Origin: Bacillus massiliglaciei
Lineage (GTDB): Bacteria > Bacillota > Bacilli > Bacillales > DSM-1321
Assembly: GCF_900098925.1 (NCBI RefSeq)
Contig: NZ_LT622357.1
Coordinates: 84,169-148,168 of the forward strand
Direction: 5' to 3'
Length of the DNA stretch: 64,000 nt
Shown here: positions 44,568 through 54,342 of the stretch, one piece after another
Numbering within the stretch: the stretch's first letter is position 1
Layout: the number at the start of each line of letters is the position of its first letter
Made by a program: the position numbers and the translations under genes
The notes under the pieces: generated by a model
What the model saw: the letters and a program-made list of their open reading frames with translations, nothing else
Databases searched by the model: none
What the model was told of the DNA's origin: nothing

Positions 44568-45591
44568 ATCTATTATTTGAGTATTGTTTTTTAAAATATT
44601 TTTGATATTCCCCACTTATAATTCTTTTCCACCATTCTTTATTATCTAAATACCACTGAATAGTTTGGGCAATTCCCGTTTCAAAGTTATAAGTAGGTTT
44701 CCAACCTAACTTTTCTAATTTAGTTGGGTCAATAGCGTATCTTTTATCGTGCCCTAATCGATCTTTTACAAATTCGATAAGGTCTTCTGATTTTCCAAGT
44801 GTTTTAATGATAGTTTTGACAACCTCTAAATTTGTCCGTTCGTTATGGCCGCCCACATTATAGACTTCACCAAGCTCCCCTTCATGCAAAACTAAATCTA
44901 TTGCGGAGCAATGATCCAGTACATGAAGCCAATCTCTAATATTCGCTCCATCCCCATACACAGGAACTTTCTCTTCATTTACCACTCTCGAAATAGTTAA
45001 TGGTATTAATTTCTCTGGGAAATGGTATGGCCCGTAGTTATTAGAACACCTAGTAATGTTAATGGGAAGTTTATATGTTTCATAGTATGCCCTGACTAAC
45101 AAATCGGAAGATGCTTTACTTGCACTATAAGGGCTGTTTGGCTGTAATGGAGTTTCCTCTGTAAAGAAAGTAGTTGGATCGAATTCTAGCTCTCCATATA
45201 CTTCATCCGTTGATACATGCACAAACTTAGTTACTCCCACTTCTTTAGCTGCATCTAATAATACTTGTGTGCCCATAACATTCGTTTGTACAAAAATTTC
45301 AGGATTCGTAATTGAGCGGTCTACATGACTTTCTGCTGCAAAGTGCACCACAAAATCAAATTTTTCTTTTCTAAAAAGCTCCATAATCGAAGTCCTGTCA
45401 GCGATATCAGCCTTAATAAAATGGTAATTTTCTTTCTTCTCTATTTCGCTATGCTTTGTAAGATCCCCCGCATAAGTGAGTAAATCCAGATTATAAATAT
45501 CATACTTTTCATATTTATTAACCATATACTGGACAAAGTTTCCGCCTATAAAGCCCGCTCCGCCAGTTACTAAAATCTTCTTTTTATTCAT
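44566..45591 (-). CDS. rfbB: dTDP-glucose 4,6-dehydratase
   Basis: A 341-residue extended SDR enzyme, the second step of dTDP-L-rhamnose synthesis. It has the NAD-binding ILVTGGAGFIGGNFVQYMV, the VHFAAESHVDRSI and VSTDEVYGELE segments, the catalytic YSASKAS (Tyr-x-x-x-Lys), and RCSNNYGPYHFPEKLIPL. The ATG at 45591 overlaps the rfbD stop by 4 bases. It is the last gene of rfbA-C-D-B. Confidence 0.95.
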   Translation of the reverse strand: MNKKKILVTGGAGFIGGNFVQYMVNKYEKYDIYNLDLLTYAGDLTKHSEIEKKENYHFIKADIADRTSIMELFRKEKFDFVVHFAAESHVDRSITNPEIFVQTNVMGTQVLLDAAKEVGVTKFVHVSTDEVYGELEFDPTTFFTEETPLQPNSPYSASKASSDLLVRAYYETYKLPINITRCSNNYGPYHFPEKLIPLTISRVVNEEKVPVYGDGANIRDWLHVLDHCSAIDLVLHEGELGEVYNVGGHNERTNLEVVKTIIKTLGKSEDLIEFVKDRLGHDKRYAIDPTKLEKLGWKPTYNFETGIAQTIQWYLDNKEWWKRIISGEYQKYFKKQYSNNR

Positions 45592-46448
45592 CGTTCCTTC
45601 ACCTCTTCTTCTAGCTCTGTCAAATAGCGTGATAATGCATCCTGCCATTTTGGCAATCTTCTAAATCCATTTTCTTCTATTTTATTCTTGGATAATCGTG
45701 AATTTTTTGGGCGAGCTGCCTTTGTTGGATATTCTTCTGTTGTTATTGAATGTACCGTCACTTCTTTATGAGCCTGCTTGAAAATTTCTTCAGCAAATTC
45801 TGACCAACTGCAAAAGCCTTCATTTGTAGCGTGATAAATACCATATATTTCTGATTGGGCTAACTCTAGTAATAAATATGCTAAATCCGCTGTGTATGTA
45901 GGAGAGCCTACTTGATCACCAACTACATTCAATACATCTCTGGTTTCTGATAATCTGAGCATAGTTTTTATAAAATTGTTACCATTTAAGCCAAACACCC
46001 ATGAAATACGTACAATAAAATATTTTTCCAAATGATTGGCTACTATAGTCTCCCCTTCATATTTGGTCTTTCCATACTGCCCAATGGGATTAGGTAAATC
46101 ATTTTCTGTATAAGGTTGATCTCCTGTTCCTTCAAAAACGTAATCAGTACTTATATAAATTAATTTTGCATCTATTTCTTTTGCTGCTATAGCTATATAT
46201 TTAGTGCCATTTACATTAATATCATAGGTTTTTTCCACTTCATCTTCCGCTTGATCCACTGCTGTATAAGCAGCACAGTGAACGATGACATCAGGCTGAA
46301 AGGTGGTTATATATTTGTGAACCTGTTCTTCATTTGTAACATTGAATTCCGAAGAACTAGGTGCTTGTATGATAAATCCTTTTCTTTTTCCTTCTTTTAG
46401 TACATCATATCCTAATTGCCCGCTTCCGCCAGTTACTAGTATTTTCAT
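45588..46448 (-). CDS. rfbD: dTDP-4-dehydrorhamnose reductase
   Basis: A 286-residue SDR enzyme for the last step of dTDP-L-rhamnose synthesis. It has KILVTGGSGQLGYDVLKEG, VIVHCAAYTAVDQAEDE, ISTDYVFEGTG and the catalytic YGKTKYEGE. It overlaps rfbB by 4 bases and lies 4 bases after rfbC. Confidence 0.95.
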   Translation of the reverse strand: MKILVTGGSGQLGYDVLKEGKRKGFIIQAPSSSEFNVTNEEQVHKYITTFQPDVIVHCAAYTAVDQAEDEVEKTYDINVNGTKYIAIAAKEIDAKLIYISTDYVFEGTGDQPYTENDLPNPIGQYGKTKYEGETIVANHLEKYFIVRISWVFGLNGNNFIKTMLRLSETRDVLNVVGDQVGSPTYTADLAYLLLELAQSEIYGIYHATNEGFCSWSEFAEEIFKQAHKEVTVHSITTEEYPTKAARPKNSRLSKNKIEENGFRRLPKWQDALSRYLTELEEEVKER

Positions 46449-46452
46449 ATAA

Positions 46453-47013
46453 TCAGTCCTCTATCGTAAAATTATGATCTGCCTCATGTAAAAATGGCGC
46501 TTTTTCATCTTTTTCAGATAGGACTGGCCGAATGTCAATTGGCCATTCTACAGCAATATTAGGATCATTCCAAATAATTCCCCGATCATTTTCAGGAGAA
46601 TATAATTCATCTACTTTATATTGAACTTCCACATCATCTGTTACCGTCATAAAACCATGTGCAAAACCTTTTGGAATCAATAATTGCTTTTTATTCTCTG
46701 CGCTTAGTTCGATTCCAAACCAGTCCCCATATGTTGGGCTTCCTTTCCGAATATCAACAGCAACATCAAAAATGGAGCCTTTTGTACAGCGCACCAATTT
46801 AGTTTGTGCTTTCGGATTCTTTTGATAGTGCAACCCCCGTAAAGTACCCTTTACAGCTGAAAAAGAATGATTATCTTGAATAAATGTGAGATTTAATCCC
46901 TCTTTTTTAAATTCTTCTTCATTATATGTCTCAGTAAACCAGCCACGATGATCTCCAAACACTTGAGGTTCAATGACCATCACACCTTCTAAATTTGTTT
47001 TAGTAAAATTCAT
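46453..47013 (-). CDS. rfbC: dTDP-4-dehydrorhamnose 3,5-epimerase
   Basis: A 186-residue cupin-fold epimerase with [38 protein letters not shown] (catalytic histidine in LRGLHYQ) and [30 protein letters not shown]. Its start overlaps the rfbA stop by 4 bases. Confidence 0.95.
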   Translation of the reverse strand: MNFTKTNLEGVMVIEPQVFGDHRGWFTETYNEEEFKKEGLNLTFIQDNHSFSAVKGTLRGLHYQKNPKAQTKLVRCTKGSIFDVAVDIRKGSPTYGDWFGIELSAENKKQLLIPKGFAHGFMTVTDDVEVQYKVDELYSPENDRGIIWNDPNIAVEWPIDIRPVLSEKDEKAPFLHEADHNFTIED

Positions 47014-47912
47014 GATTGTTCACCTACCAGACTTTTTTTTAGCATCACTTGATTCGCTAAACGCAACATATATTGTCCATATTCATTCTTTTTCAAAGGC
47101 TCTGCCAACTTTATAAGCTGCTCGCTTGAAATATAACCTTTTCGATAAGCAATCTCTTCTAGACAAGCAACCTTTAAACTTTGTCGTTTTTCAATCGTTT
47201 CAATAAAAGTAGATGCCTCTAATAAAGATTCGTGAGTTCCAGTATCTAACCAAGCAAATCCGCGGCCCATTAGCTCTACTTGGAGCTTCCCTCTTTTTAA
47301 GTATTCTTCGTTAACAGCTGTGATTTCTAATTCGCCACGTTCTGATGGTTTAATAGACTTTGCGATGTCTACCACATCATTATCATAGAAATACAGACCT
47401 GTTACAGCATAAGTTGACTTAGGAGAAGCGGGCTTTTCTTCTATTGAAATAGCGCGGCCTTTCTCATCAAATTCAACTACACCAAAACGTTCTGGATCTT
47501 TCACATTATAACCAAAAACAGTTGCTCCCTCTGAACGATTAGCTACGCGCTCTAATACTTTTGTAAAACCATGTCCATAGAAGATATTATCGCCTAATAC
47601 TAGGGCGACGGAATCGTTACCTATAAATTCTTCTCCTATAATAAAAGCTTGTGCTAAGCCATCCGGTGAAGGCTGCACAGCGTAACTTAGTTTAATACCA
47701 AGTTCTTCACCATTACCCAAAAGCTGTTCAAATCTCGGTGTGTCATCTGGAGTTGAGATGATTAATATTTCTTTAATTCCCGCCAACATTAAAACCGATA
47801 AAGGGTAATAAATCATAGGTTTATCATATACTGGGATTAGTTGTTTAGATATTGATTTTGTTATTGGATAGAGCCGAGTACCACTTCCACCAGCTAGAAT
47901 TATGCCTTTCAT
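47010..47912 (-). CDS. rfbA: Glucose-1-phosphate thymidylyltransferase
   Basis: A 300-residue nucleotidyltransferase making dTDP-glucose. It has [52 protein letters not shown] and [20 protein letters not shown]. The ATG at 47912 has GGGGAG about 10 bases upstream. First of the four rhamnose genes; a terminator-like hairpin precedes it at 47962-47992. Confidence 0.95.
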   Translation of the reverse strand: MKGIILAGGSGTRLYPITKSISKQLIPVYDKPMIYYPLSVLMLAGIKEILIISTPDDTPRFEQLLGNGEELGIKLSYAVQPSPDGLAQAFIIGEEFIGNDSVALVLGDNIFYGHGFTKVLERVANRSEGATVFGYNVKDPERFGVVEFDEKGRAISIEEKPASPKSTYAVTGLYFYDNDVVDIAKSIKPSERGELEITAVNEEYLKRGKLQVELMGRGFAWLDTGTHESLLEASTFIETIEKRQSLKVACLEEIAYRKGYISSEQLIKLAEPLKKNEYGQYMLRLANQVMLKKSLVGEQS

Positions 47913-47961
47913 TTTCTCAAATCTCCCCACTCTAAATTAAAATTTTGTATACTATAATACT

Positions 47962-47992
47962 AAAAAAGCTCTGCCTACCAAATGTAGATAGA
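47962..47992 (-). terminator. Intrinsic terminator inside the exopolysaccharide locus
   Basis: TCTATCTAC pairs with GTAGGCAGA (one mismatch, one G-T) around ATTTG and is followed by TTTTTT on the minus strand. It starts three bases after the stop of the glycosyltransferase gene and upstream of rfbA. Confidence 0.68.
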
Positions 47993-47994
47993 AC

Positions 47995-49158
47995 TTAATC
48001 TGTTAAAAACAGATTTTCATAGTCATTAACAATTTTTTTCCATGAGTATTCTTTGCTAATTCTATTTTTAGCAGCATTACTTAATTGTTCTATTTCAGAT
48101 GAAGAATACTTATCAATATTTGAGATAAGCTGAGAAAGAGACCCCTTTTCTTTGCTAAAATATATAGCGCCAGACTGACCAACTTCTTTATTAAAAACTA
48201 CATCGAGCAAAAGATTTAAATTGGTAGATGCCAAAGCTTCCAATAAAGAAGGATTTGTTCCTCCAACTTCATGCCCATGTATATATCCATAAGCATTTTC
48301 CCTAATCTTTTTTAACAATTCTTGATCATATACAGTTCCTACAAATTTTATTCTCGTATCTTTGTGAAAATGTGTACTTTCTTCAAGTTTAGTATAGAAA
48401 GAATTCTTTTCTACATTAGTTATGATTACTAAATCTTTCTTAGTATTGGAATTCATAAATTCTGTAATCATCAGCTCATAGTTATTTTCCGGAACAAAAC
48501 GGCCAACAACTAAATAGTACTCCTGCCTTTTTAAAGCATGTTTTGTATACCACTCTAAAACCTTTGTATCTTGATTAGTTAACAAGGAGGGTTTTATATC
48601 TGCCCCGTAGGCTATAAAAGTGGTTTTTGGATTAAATGACGCATAGTCTTTTTTTATATAGTTTTCAATTCCTTTAGAATCACAAATCAAAAGATCGGCA
48701 TGTTTAACCATTAATTTTTCAGATAGTTTCCAATAACGCCTAATAAAATAGTTCCATTTACTCCTTTTCCATTCATGACCATCAGGATTCACAAAAACTT
48801 CAACACCCATTTCCTCTAACATTCTTTTATATTTTGAAAAAAAAGGCCCGATTCTACAGGCTAATATATATACAATGCAATTTTTTAATTTATTTTCTCT
48901 AATATAACTGACACACGATTTTAAGCTTAAAATATCATATAAAACTGCTTTTGCACTTCCTACTTTTGGTACTTTCACATTAAAACATCTTGCACCATTA
49001 TAATAAAAATCTTTCTCGCACTCTTCTTCTACCATACAGGACACATGATATTGAATGTCTTTACTAATTTTTCGAGAAGTTAAATACTCTACAAAGGTTT
49101 CAAACCCACCATATTTCGCAGGTATCCCTTTAGATCCAATAATAAATATATTTTTCAT
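47995..49158 (-). CDS. DUF1972-type rhamnosyltransferase-like glycosyltransferase
   Basis: A 387-residue glycosyltransferase starting MKNIFIIGSKGIPAKYGGFETFVEYL, the mark of the DUF1972 group that includes streptococcal rhamnosyltransferases. The donor-binding C-terminal half follows (YYLVVGRFVPENNYELMI, GYIHGHEVGGTNPSLLEALAS). Being next to rfbACDB, it probably adds rhamnose to the lipid-linked repeat unit. Acceptor unknown. Ends just before an intrinsic terminator. Confidence 0.85.
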   Translation of the reverse strand: MKNIFIIGSKGIPAKYGGFETFVEYLTSRKISKDIQYHVSCMVEEECEKDFYYNGARCFNVKVPKVGSAKAVLYDILSLKSCVSYIRENKLKNCIVYILACRIGPFFSKYKRMLEEMGVEVFVNPDGHEWKRSKWNYFIRRYWKLSEKLMVKHADLLICDSKGIENYIKKDYASFNPKTTFIAYGADIKPSLLTNQDTKVLEWYTKHALKRQEYYLVVGRFVPENNYELMITEFMNSNTKKDLVIITNVEKNSFYTKLEESTHFHKDTRIKFVGTVYDQELLKKIRENAYGYIHGHEVGGTNPSLLEALASTNLNLLLDVVFNKEVGQSGAIYFSKEKGSLSQLISNIDKYSSSEIEQLSNAAKNRISKEYSWKKIVNDYENLFLTD

Positions 49159-49196
49159 ATTTAATTCCTAATCTCCTTTGATTGAAAAGCCTAATA

Positions 49197-50162
49197 TTAT
49201 CTCTTTTTATGCCAACTCCATGCACTTTCAATTATTTCCTTTAAATTGTAATTAGCCTTCCAGTCCAAATCAAAATTAATTTTTTCTGATGATGCCACTA
49301 AATATGCTGGGTCTCCTGGACGACGGTTCACATATTCAACAACAGCTTTATTACCTGTTATCACTTCACAAGTTTTTATTACCTCATTGACTGAATAACC
49401 TTTGCCATTTCCTAAATTATAAGTTTCAACTTTCTTTTTACCATTTAATAAAGCATTCAATGCCAATATATGTGCTCTTGCTAAATCTGTAACATGTATA
49501 TAATCTCGTATACAAGTACCATCCTCGGTGTTGTAATCATTACCAAAAACAGATATTTTATCTATTTTACCTAATAAATGATTAAGAATTAATGGTATTA
49601 GATGTGTCTCAGGATTATGATCCTCACCAATTAGTGAAGATTTATGGGCACCTGCAGCATTAAAATATCTTAAGGTTATATAATTTAAATCATATGCGTT
49701 TGAATAATCTTCCAAAATTTTTTCAATCATTAATTTGGATTTACCATAAGGATTTATCGGTTTAGTATTAGATTTTTCAGTCAGTAAACTTTCTTCTGGA
49801 AGACCATACACAGCCGCAGTAGACGAAAAAATGAACTTTTTCACATTATACTTCATCATCACATCCAATAATGTTAATGTAGAGACTACATTATTTTGAT
49901 AGTATTTTGATGGATTAACTACAGATTCCCCGACTAAACTACTCGCTGCAAAGTGCATTACAGCATCTATTTGATATTTGGAGAATATATTTTCAAGATC
50001 CTTTCTTTCTCCTAGATCACCTTTAATAAAAATAGCTTCATCATCAACTGCCCATCTATGACCAGTTGATAAATTATCTAATACAATAACTTCAGTTTCT
50101 TTAATTAATTCTTTTACTAAATGGCTTCCGATATACCCACAACCACCAACAACTAAAATCAT
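49197..50162 (-). CDS. galE: UDP-glucose 4-epimerase
   Basis: A 321-residue SDR epimerase interconverting UDP-glucose and UDP-galactose. It has ILVVGGCGYIGSHLVKEL, VMHFAASSLVGESV, the catalytic YGKSKLMIEKIL, LRYFNAAGAH and the conserved ETYNLGNGKGYSVNEVI. The ATG at 50162 has AGGTG 8 bases upstream; an ATG two codons earlier is too close. It supplies galactose for the polymer, with galU in the same locus. Confidence 0.93.
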   Translation of the reverse strand: MILVVGGCGYIGSHLVKELIKETEVIVLDNLSTGHRWAVDDEAIFIKGDLGERKDLENIFSKYQIDAVMHFAASSLVGESVVNPSKYYQNNVVSTLTLLDVMMKYNVKKFIFSSTAAVYGLPEESLLTEKSNTKPINPYGKSKLMIEKILEDYSNAYDLNYITLRYFNAAGAHKSSLIGEDHNPETHLIPLILNHLLGKIDKISVFGNDYNTEDGTCIRDYIHVTDLARAHILALNALLNGKKKVETYNLGNGKGYSVNEVIKTCEVITGNKAVVEYVNRRPGDPAYLVASSEKINFDLDWKANYNLKEIIESAWSWHKKR

Positions 50163-50256
50163 TAACATACACCTACTTATTCTTCTTATTTTGAAGAAAT
50201 TATTTATTTAATAATCATCACATTTTGAAACTTGTAAAGACCCATTATCAGCAAAA

Positions 50257-51489
50257 TTACTTTATTAAAGATTGATAAACATCTAAAAGTTTCGACATAT
50301 GATAATCATTGCTATAAATTTCCTCAACTTTTTCTCTTGCGTTAATTCCCATTGAAACTAGTTCCTTATCATCCATATTGTTAACTTTATCTAAAATACT
50401 CGCCAGTTGTTTATAATTCTTTGGTTCAAATAAAAATCCATTTTTCTTATCGTCTATGTGTTCAGGAATTCCCCCAATATTACTACCAATTACAATTTTC
50501 CCTAAAGCAAAAGACTCTATTAAAGCTAATGGACCATTTTCATACCATTCAGATGGCATTAATACAGACTTCGCCTCTTTAATTAGAGAATATAATTCAT
50601 CTCCCGCTTTAAATCCTAATACTTCAATTCTTTCATCTAAATTATTATTGCTTACGTACTCTTTTATTTCAGCTTCAAGAGGGCCGGTACCTACTATTTT
50701 TAATTTTATAACGCTATTAGTATTTTCTAGGGCTTTTAAAATTGTATATATACCTTTCTCTTCTGAAAGCCTTCCAAAATACAAAAAATAATCTTTAACT
50801 TCATAGGAAGGCGTAAAATCATCCGGATTAACAAAATTCGGGATATGGGAAATTTTTTCTTTTGGAAAACCCCATTCAATCATTTTATCTCTATAGAAAG
50901 CACTTGGTGTTATATAAAAATCAATTTGGTTTTCATATGTCTTTAAAAACGAATGAACATACGCTTCTAACATATTTATAGTGCTTCCTAATAATGATCC
51001 TTTAGTGCACTTATTTAAAAGGGTATTATAAAATTTCCCACCTTTACATTTTTCACAGATGCTTCCATGGGTCATCATTTTATAATTGGGACATAATATT
51101 TTTAAATCGTGTACTGTATATACAATAGGTATCCCTCTTTTTTTCAGGGGGGAAAGTATGGATGGAGAAAGCTGATGTTGAAATAAATGTAAATGTGCTA
51201 TATCAACCTTGAAATCCTGCAATAACTTATCAAGTTTCTTTTTTGCCTCTACCGAATAAATAATTTTAGCCGATGACTCAACCTTTTGTTTAAAATTCAT
51301 TTTATTATAATCAATATTTTCAATAAAATATTCTGAAGTTATAGCTTCCTCATTTTTACTATCTTTCATTGAAAAAGGAAGAATATTAAAATTCCTTTTT
51401 TCTAATTCCTTCTGTAATGCAAATAAATATGTTTCACTTCCTCCTTTGACGTAATAAAATTTATTTACCGTTAAAATGTTTAGACTCAA
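50257..51489 (-). CDS. Glycosyltransferase family 4
   Basis: A 410-residue GT-B glycosyltransferase. The acceptor domain includes KGGSETYLFALQKELEKR and VYTVHDLKILCPNYKMM. A cysteine-rich CEKCKGGKFYNTLLNKC insert, common in exopolysaccharide GT4 enzymes, follows. The donor domain includes YFGRLSEEKGIYTILKAL and ENGPLALIESFALGK with the E-x7-E motif. It starts at TTG 51489 with AAGGAGAG 7 bases upstream and overlaps the flippase stop (TTGA). Sugar specificity is unknown. Confidence 0.9.
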   Translation of the reverse strand: MSLNILTVNKFYYVKGGSETYLFALQKELEKRNFNILPFSMKDSKNEEAITSEYFIENIDYNKMNFKQKVESSAKIIYSVEAKKKLDKLLQDFKVDIAHLHLFQHQLSPSILSPLKKRGIPIVYTVHDLKILCPNYKMMTHGSICEKCKGGKFYNTLLNKCTKGSLLGSTINMLEAYVHSFLKTYENQIDFYITPSAFYRDKMIEWGFPKEKISHIPNFVNPDDFTPSYEVKDYFLYFGRLSEEKGIYTILKALENTNSVIKLKIVGTGPLEAEIKEYVSNNNLDERIEVLGFKAGDELYSLIKEAKSVLMPSEWYENGPLALIESFALGKIVIGSNIGGIPEHIDDKKNGFLFEPKNYKQLASILDKVNNMDDKELVSMGINAREKVEEIYSNDYHMSKLLDVYQSLIK

Positions 51490-53003
51490 GATTTAGCTCT
51501 CCTTACAGGTTTTTTTGGGGGGTTAATAGGAATAGACATAAATCTAGTAACAATAATTAAGAAAAGATAAACTAAAGATATTATTGATATGTCTATAATC
51601 AAAAACAAAAAATTTGTTGGATAAAGATAATTAATTAATAGTAAACAACTCATAAATGTGAAACTCAAAATAAAAATGAATTTTACTAAATAGATAATAG
51701 TAATTTTAAGCGATTGAAAAAAGCGAATCTTATACTTGAATATATAGATGGAAAACAACAATACAAAATTAAATGTAACTGATATAGTATTTGCTAAAGC
51801 TAATCCTACATGTTTTAATGGATCAACTAAAATAATCGCTAATAAAAAATTTAATAAAGCGGATAAAATATTAGAAATAACTGGAATGTTACTATTTTTC
51901 ATAGCAAAAAATACTCTCGAAAGTACCATCGTTAATGAAGTTCCTAAAATCCCAAGAGAATAAATCTTTATTGCCTCAGAAGTTAATAACGTGGCTTTCC
52001 CTTTGAATTCTCCTCTTTCAAATAAAAAGTGAGTAATAGGTTCTGAAAAAAATATTGATACAATTATAATTGGTAATACGAGTACTAAAGTAAGATTTAT
52101 AGCTTTAAATAACTCATCATTTAATTTCTTATAATCCCCTTTTGCAGCGAGTAAAGATAGAGAAGATAATAATAAAGTAGAAATAGCCATGGCGATTATA
52201 CCAATTGGCAATTGAGTGAATTTTTGAGCATATGATAATGACGCTATGCTTCCCTCTGATAATTGATTTCCTAATACTTTATCAAACACCATGTAGGACT
52301 GAATAAACAGAGAACCAATAAACATAGGAATTGCCATTATGGTAAATTCTTTTAAATCACCGTTAAAGCGAACTTTAAGTTTATCTGTTTTTCTCCCTCG
52401 TATAAAAATAATTATTAAATAAAATAATTGTAGGATAGAAGAAATAATTGTAGCAATAATTAAGGATTTAATATTACTAGATAATAATATTAGTATAATT
52501 ATAAATACAACATTCAATATAATTGTTGAAATGTTGGGAGAAAAAAAGGATCCAGAAGCATTTAATCTAGCAATATAATATAAAGAGAGAACCATAAAGA
52601 TTTGCATAGGTAATATAATCCTGATTAACAAAATTTGATCTTCAGATACATTATTACCAAAATACATTTCACCTATATTTGAGGAAAAACATAAAGTGAA
52701 AATATTTAATAAAAATAGAAGAATTATTAATAACAACAGTAAAGATTTAGAAAAATCTTCTGCTTCTTTCAGACCTCTTTTTTGTTTAATCGAAATATAG
52801 ATTGGAACGAAACATGAAGCTAATACTCCGCCAAATATATTCGCAACATATTGGGGTAAACTCAAAATCGTCAAAAAAGTATCTGCTATTTCATTTGCCC
52901 CAAATTGATAAGCTAGTACGAGTTCTCTATAAAAACCGGTTATTTTACTTACTAATGTTAAAAAGATAACTATAAGGGTGGTATTTGCTAATTTTTTTTT
53001 CAT
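51486..53003 (-). CDS. MurJ/MviN-type lipid-linked oligosaccharide flippase
   Basis: A 505-residue protein with about 14 membrane helices and the MurJ family start LANTTLIVIFLTLVSKITGFYRELVLAYQFGANEIADTFL. Later segments are GGVLASCFVPIYI and LPIGIIAMAISTLLLSSLS. In this context it most likely flips undecaprenyl-linked exopolysaccharide repeat units (the Wzx role) rather than lipid II. It overlaps the GT4 gene by 4 bases. A terminator-like hairpin separates it from the pyruvyl transferase gene upstream. Confidence 0.87.
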   Translation of the reverse strand: MKKKLANTTLIVIFLTLVSKITGFYRELVLAYQFGANEIADTFLTILSLPQYVANIFGGVLASCFVPIYISIKQKRGLKEAEDFSKSLLLLLIILLFLLNIFTLCFSSNIGEMYFGNNVSEDQILLIRIILPMQIFMVLSLYYIARLNASGSFFSPNISTIILNVVFIIILILLSSNIKSLIIATIISSILQLFYLIIIFIRGRKTDKLKVRFNGDLKEFTIMAIPMFIGSLFIQSYMVFDKVLGNQLSEGSIASLSYAQKFTQLPIGIIAMAISTLLLSSLSLLAAKGDYKKLNDELFKAINLTLVLVLPIIIVSIFFSEPITHFLFERGEFKGKATLLTSEAIKIYSLGILGTSLTMVLSRVFFAMKNSNIPVISNILSALLNFLLAIILVDPLKHVGLALANTISVTFNFVLLFSIYIFKYKIRFFQSLKITIIYLVKFIFILSFTFMSCLLLINYLYPTNFLFLIIDISIISLVYLFLIIVTRFMSIPINPPKKPVRRAKS

Positions 53004-53033
53004 ATATCTACCTTTATAAAAGAATAATAAACA

Positions 53034-53067
53034 CTAAAAAATAGCTGAAAATGACTCCAGCTATTTA
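53034..53067 (-). terminator. Intrinsic terminator inside the exopolysaccharide locus
   Basis: AAATAGCTG pairs perfectly with CAGCTATTT (53039-53047 with 53058-53066), followed by TTTTTTAG on the minus strand. It sits four bases after the pyruvyl transferase stop and upstream of the flippase gene, so readthrough is needed for distal expression. Confidence 0.78.
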
Positions 53068-53070
53068 AAT

Positions 53071-54327
53071 TTATTTAATTAAATCTCTTGCAATCAACGC
53101 AGGCTTTTCTGCTTCTTCTACAATTTTAGGTATTATGTTACTTAATGAATTTTTATAATTCGTATGGTTTTCAATACATTTAACTGTTTTACTTTTTAAT
53201 TCTTCAGGGGTTATATCATTTATTTCTACGACAAATTCAGACAATCCCAAAGATTGCATAATACCAGTAGTCTTCGGCTCATAAGAAATTGCTACTGTAG
53301 GGACTTGACTCGATAGTGAAAAAATATTTGAATGCATTCTTGTTCCAATAAAGATATCAAATTTACTATATATAGTTTTTAATTCCTGAGGAGAATAATC
53401 TTTTTTAAGGGTATTAACTTTTTCTTTTATATTATTTGAAAGTTTCTCTAAAATGTGATTATTGGAAATTCTATCATCCTCAATTGGTGTTGGTCCTGTT
53501 ACTTGAGGGACCAAGTAAACATTCGCATCATATTTATTTATTAATAATTCAATTGTTTCTGCTACAGATTTAATATATTTTTCATAAAAATATTTTGTAT
53601 TTTCCTTTCCAGGAAAGACCCATTGTCTAACTGTAATGCCTACATTCAATTGATTATTATTTATTTCTATCAATTCATTCTCTTTGGCCACCTCCTGATT
53701 ATAACCCATTACAAAAGCTGAATCTCCAACAATCACTGAGTTATTAATATTTATTTCTTCTAAAAATCCTTTTGATAACTTTTCTCTTATTGTAATTACA
53801 TCTACTTTCTTAAGAACATTATTAGCTATTTTTTTTGAAAGCTTACTTCTAAAAGGACCGATAGACTGAGAATATATCAACACTTTTTTCCCAAGCTTCT
53901 TAGCAAAATAAATTTGGGCTAAGTGCATAATTAATGAAGCTTCAATATGATATTTCGGATGAGAGTACAAAAACCCTCCTCCACAACTAATTATAAGATC
54001 AGCATTTGTATATGCTTCAAAAATTTCCGGATTTCTATTAGAAGGTACCACATTATTTTTATGAAATTTATTAACATCCGAAATTTCATTTAAGAGGAAA
54101 TTTAATCTTTTCACAAATGAAAGATTTTTCCCAGGGAATCGCGTTATTTGTTCCACAACATCGCAGCCATATTCTTTATATATATCATCATCTTCAGGAT
54201 ATCTAGAAGAAACAGTGAGTTTCGCATCCGGAATAAACTTTTTTAAGCTCTGAATCATAGAAATTATTATCGCAGCATCTCCTTTGTTTTTACTTGAATG
54301 TGCATTTATAATTAGTATTTTTTTCAT
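53071..54327 (-). CDS. Polysaccharide pyruvyl transferase family protein
   Basis: A 418-residue member of the CsaB/WcaK pyruvyl transferase family. It has MKKILIINAHSSKNKGDAAI, LIISCGGGFLYSHPKYH, VLIYSQSIGPFRSKLSKKIA and GTRMHSNIFSLSSQVPTVAISYEPKTTGIM. It would add ketal pyruvate from phosphoenolpyruvate to a sugar of the repeat unit, giving the polymer negative charge. Confidence 0.88.
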   Translation of the reverse strand: MKKILIINAHSSKNKGDAAIIISMIQSLKKFIPDAKLTVSSRYPEDDDIYKEYGCDVVEQITRFPGKNLSFVKRLNFLLNEISDVNKFHKNNVVPSNRNPEIFEAYTNADLIISCGGGFLYSHPKYHIEASLIMHLAQIYFAKKLGKKVLIYSQSIGPFRSKLSKKIANNVLKKVDVITIREKLSKGFLEEININNSVIVGDSAFVMGYNQEVAKENELIEINNNQLNVGITVRQWVFPGKENTKYFYEKYIKSVAETIELLINKYDANVYLVPQVTGPTPIEDDRISNNHILEKLSNNIKEKVNTLKKDYSPQELKTIYSKFDIFIGTRMHSNIFSLSSQVPTVAISYEPKTTGIMQSLGLSEFVVEINDITPEELKSKTVKCIENHTNYKNSLSNIIPKIVEEAEKPALIARDLIK

Positions 54328-54342
54328 TCAAATCACACCTGT

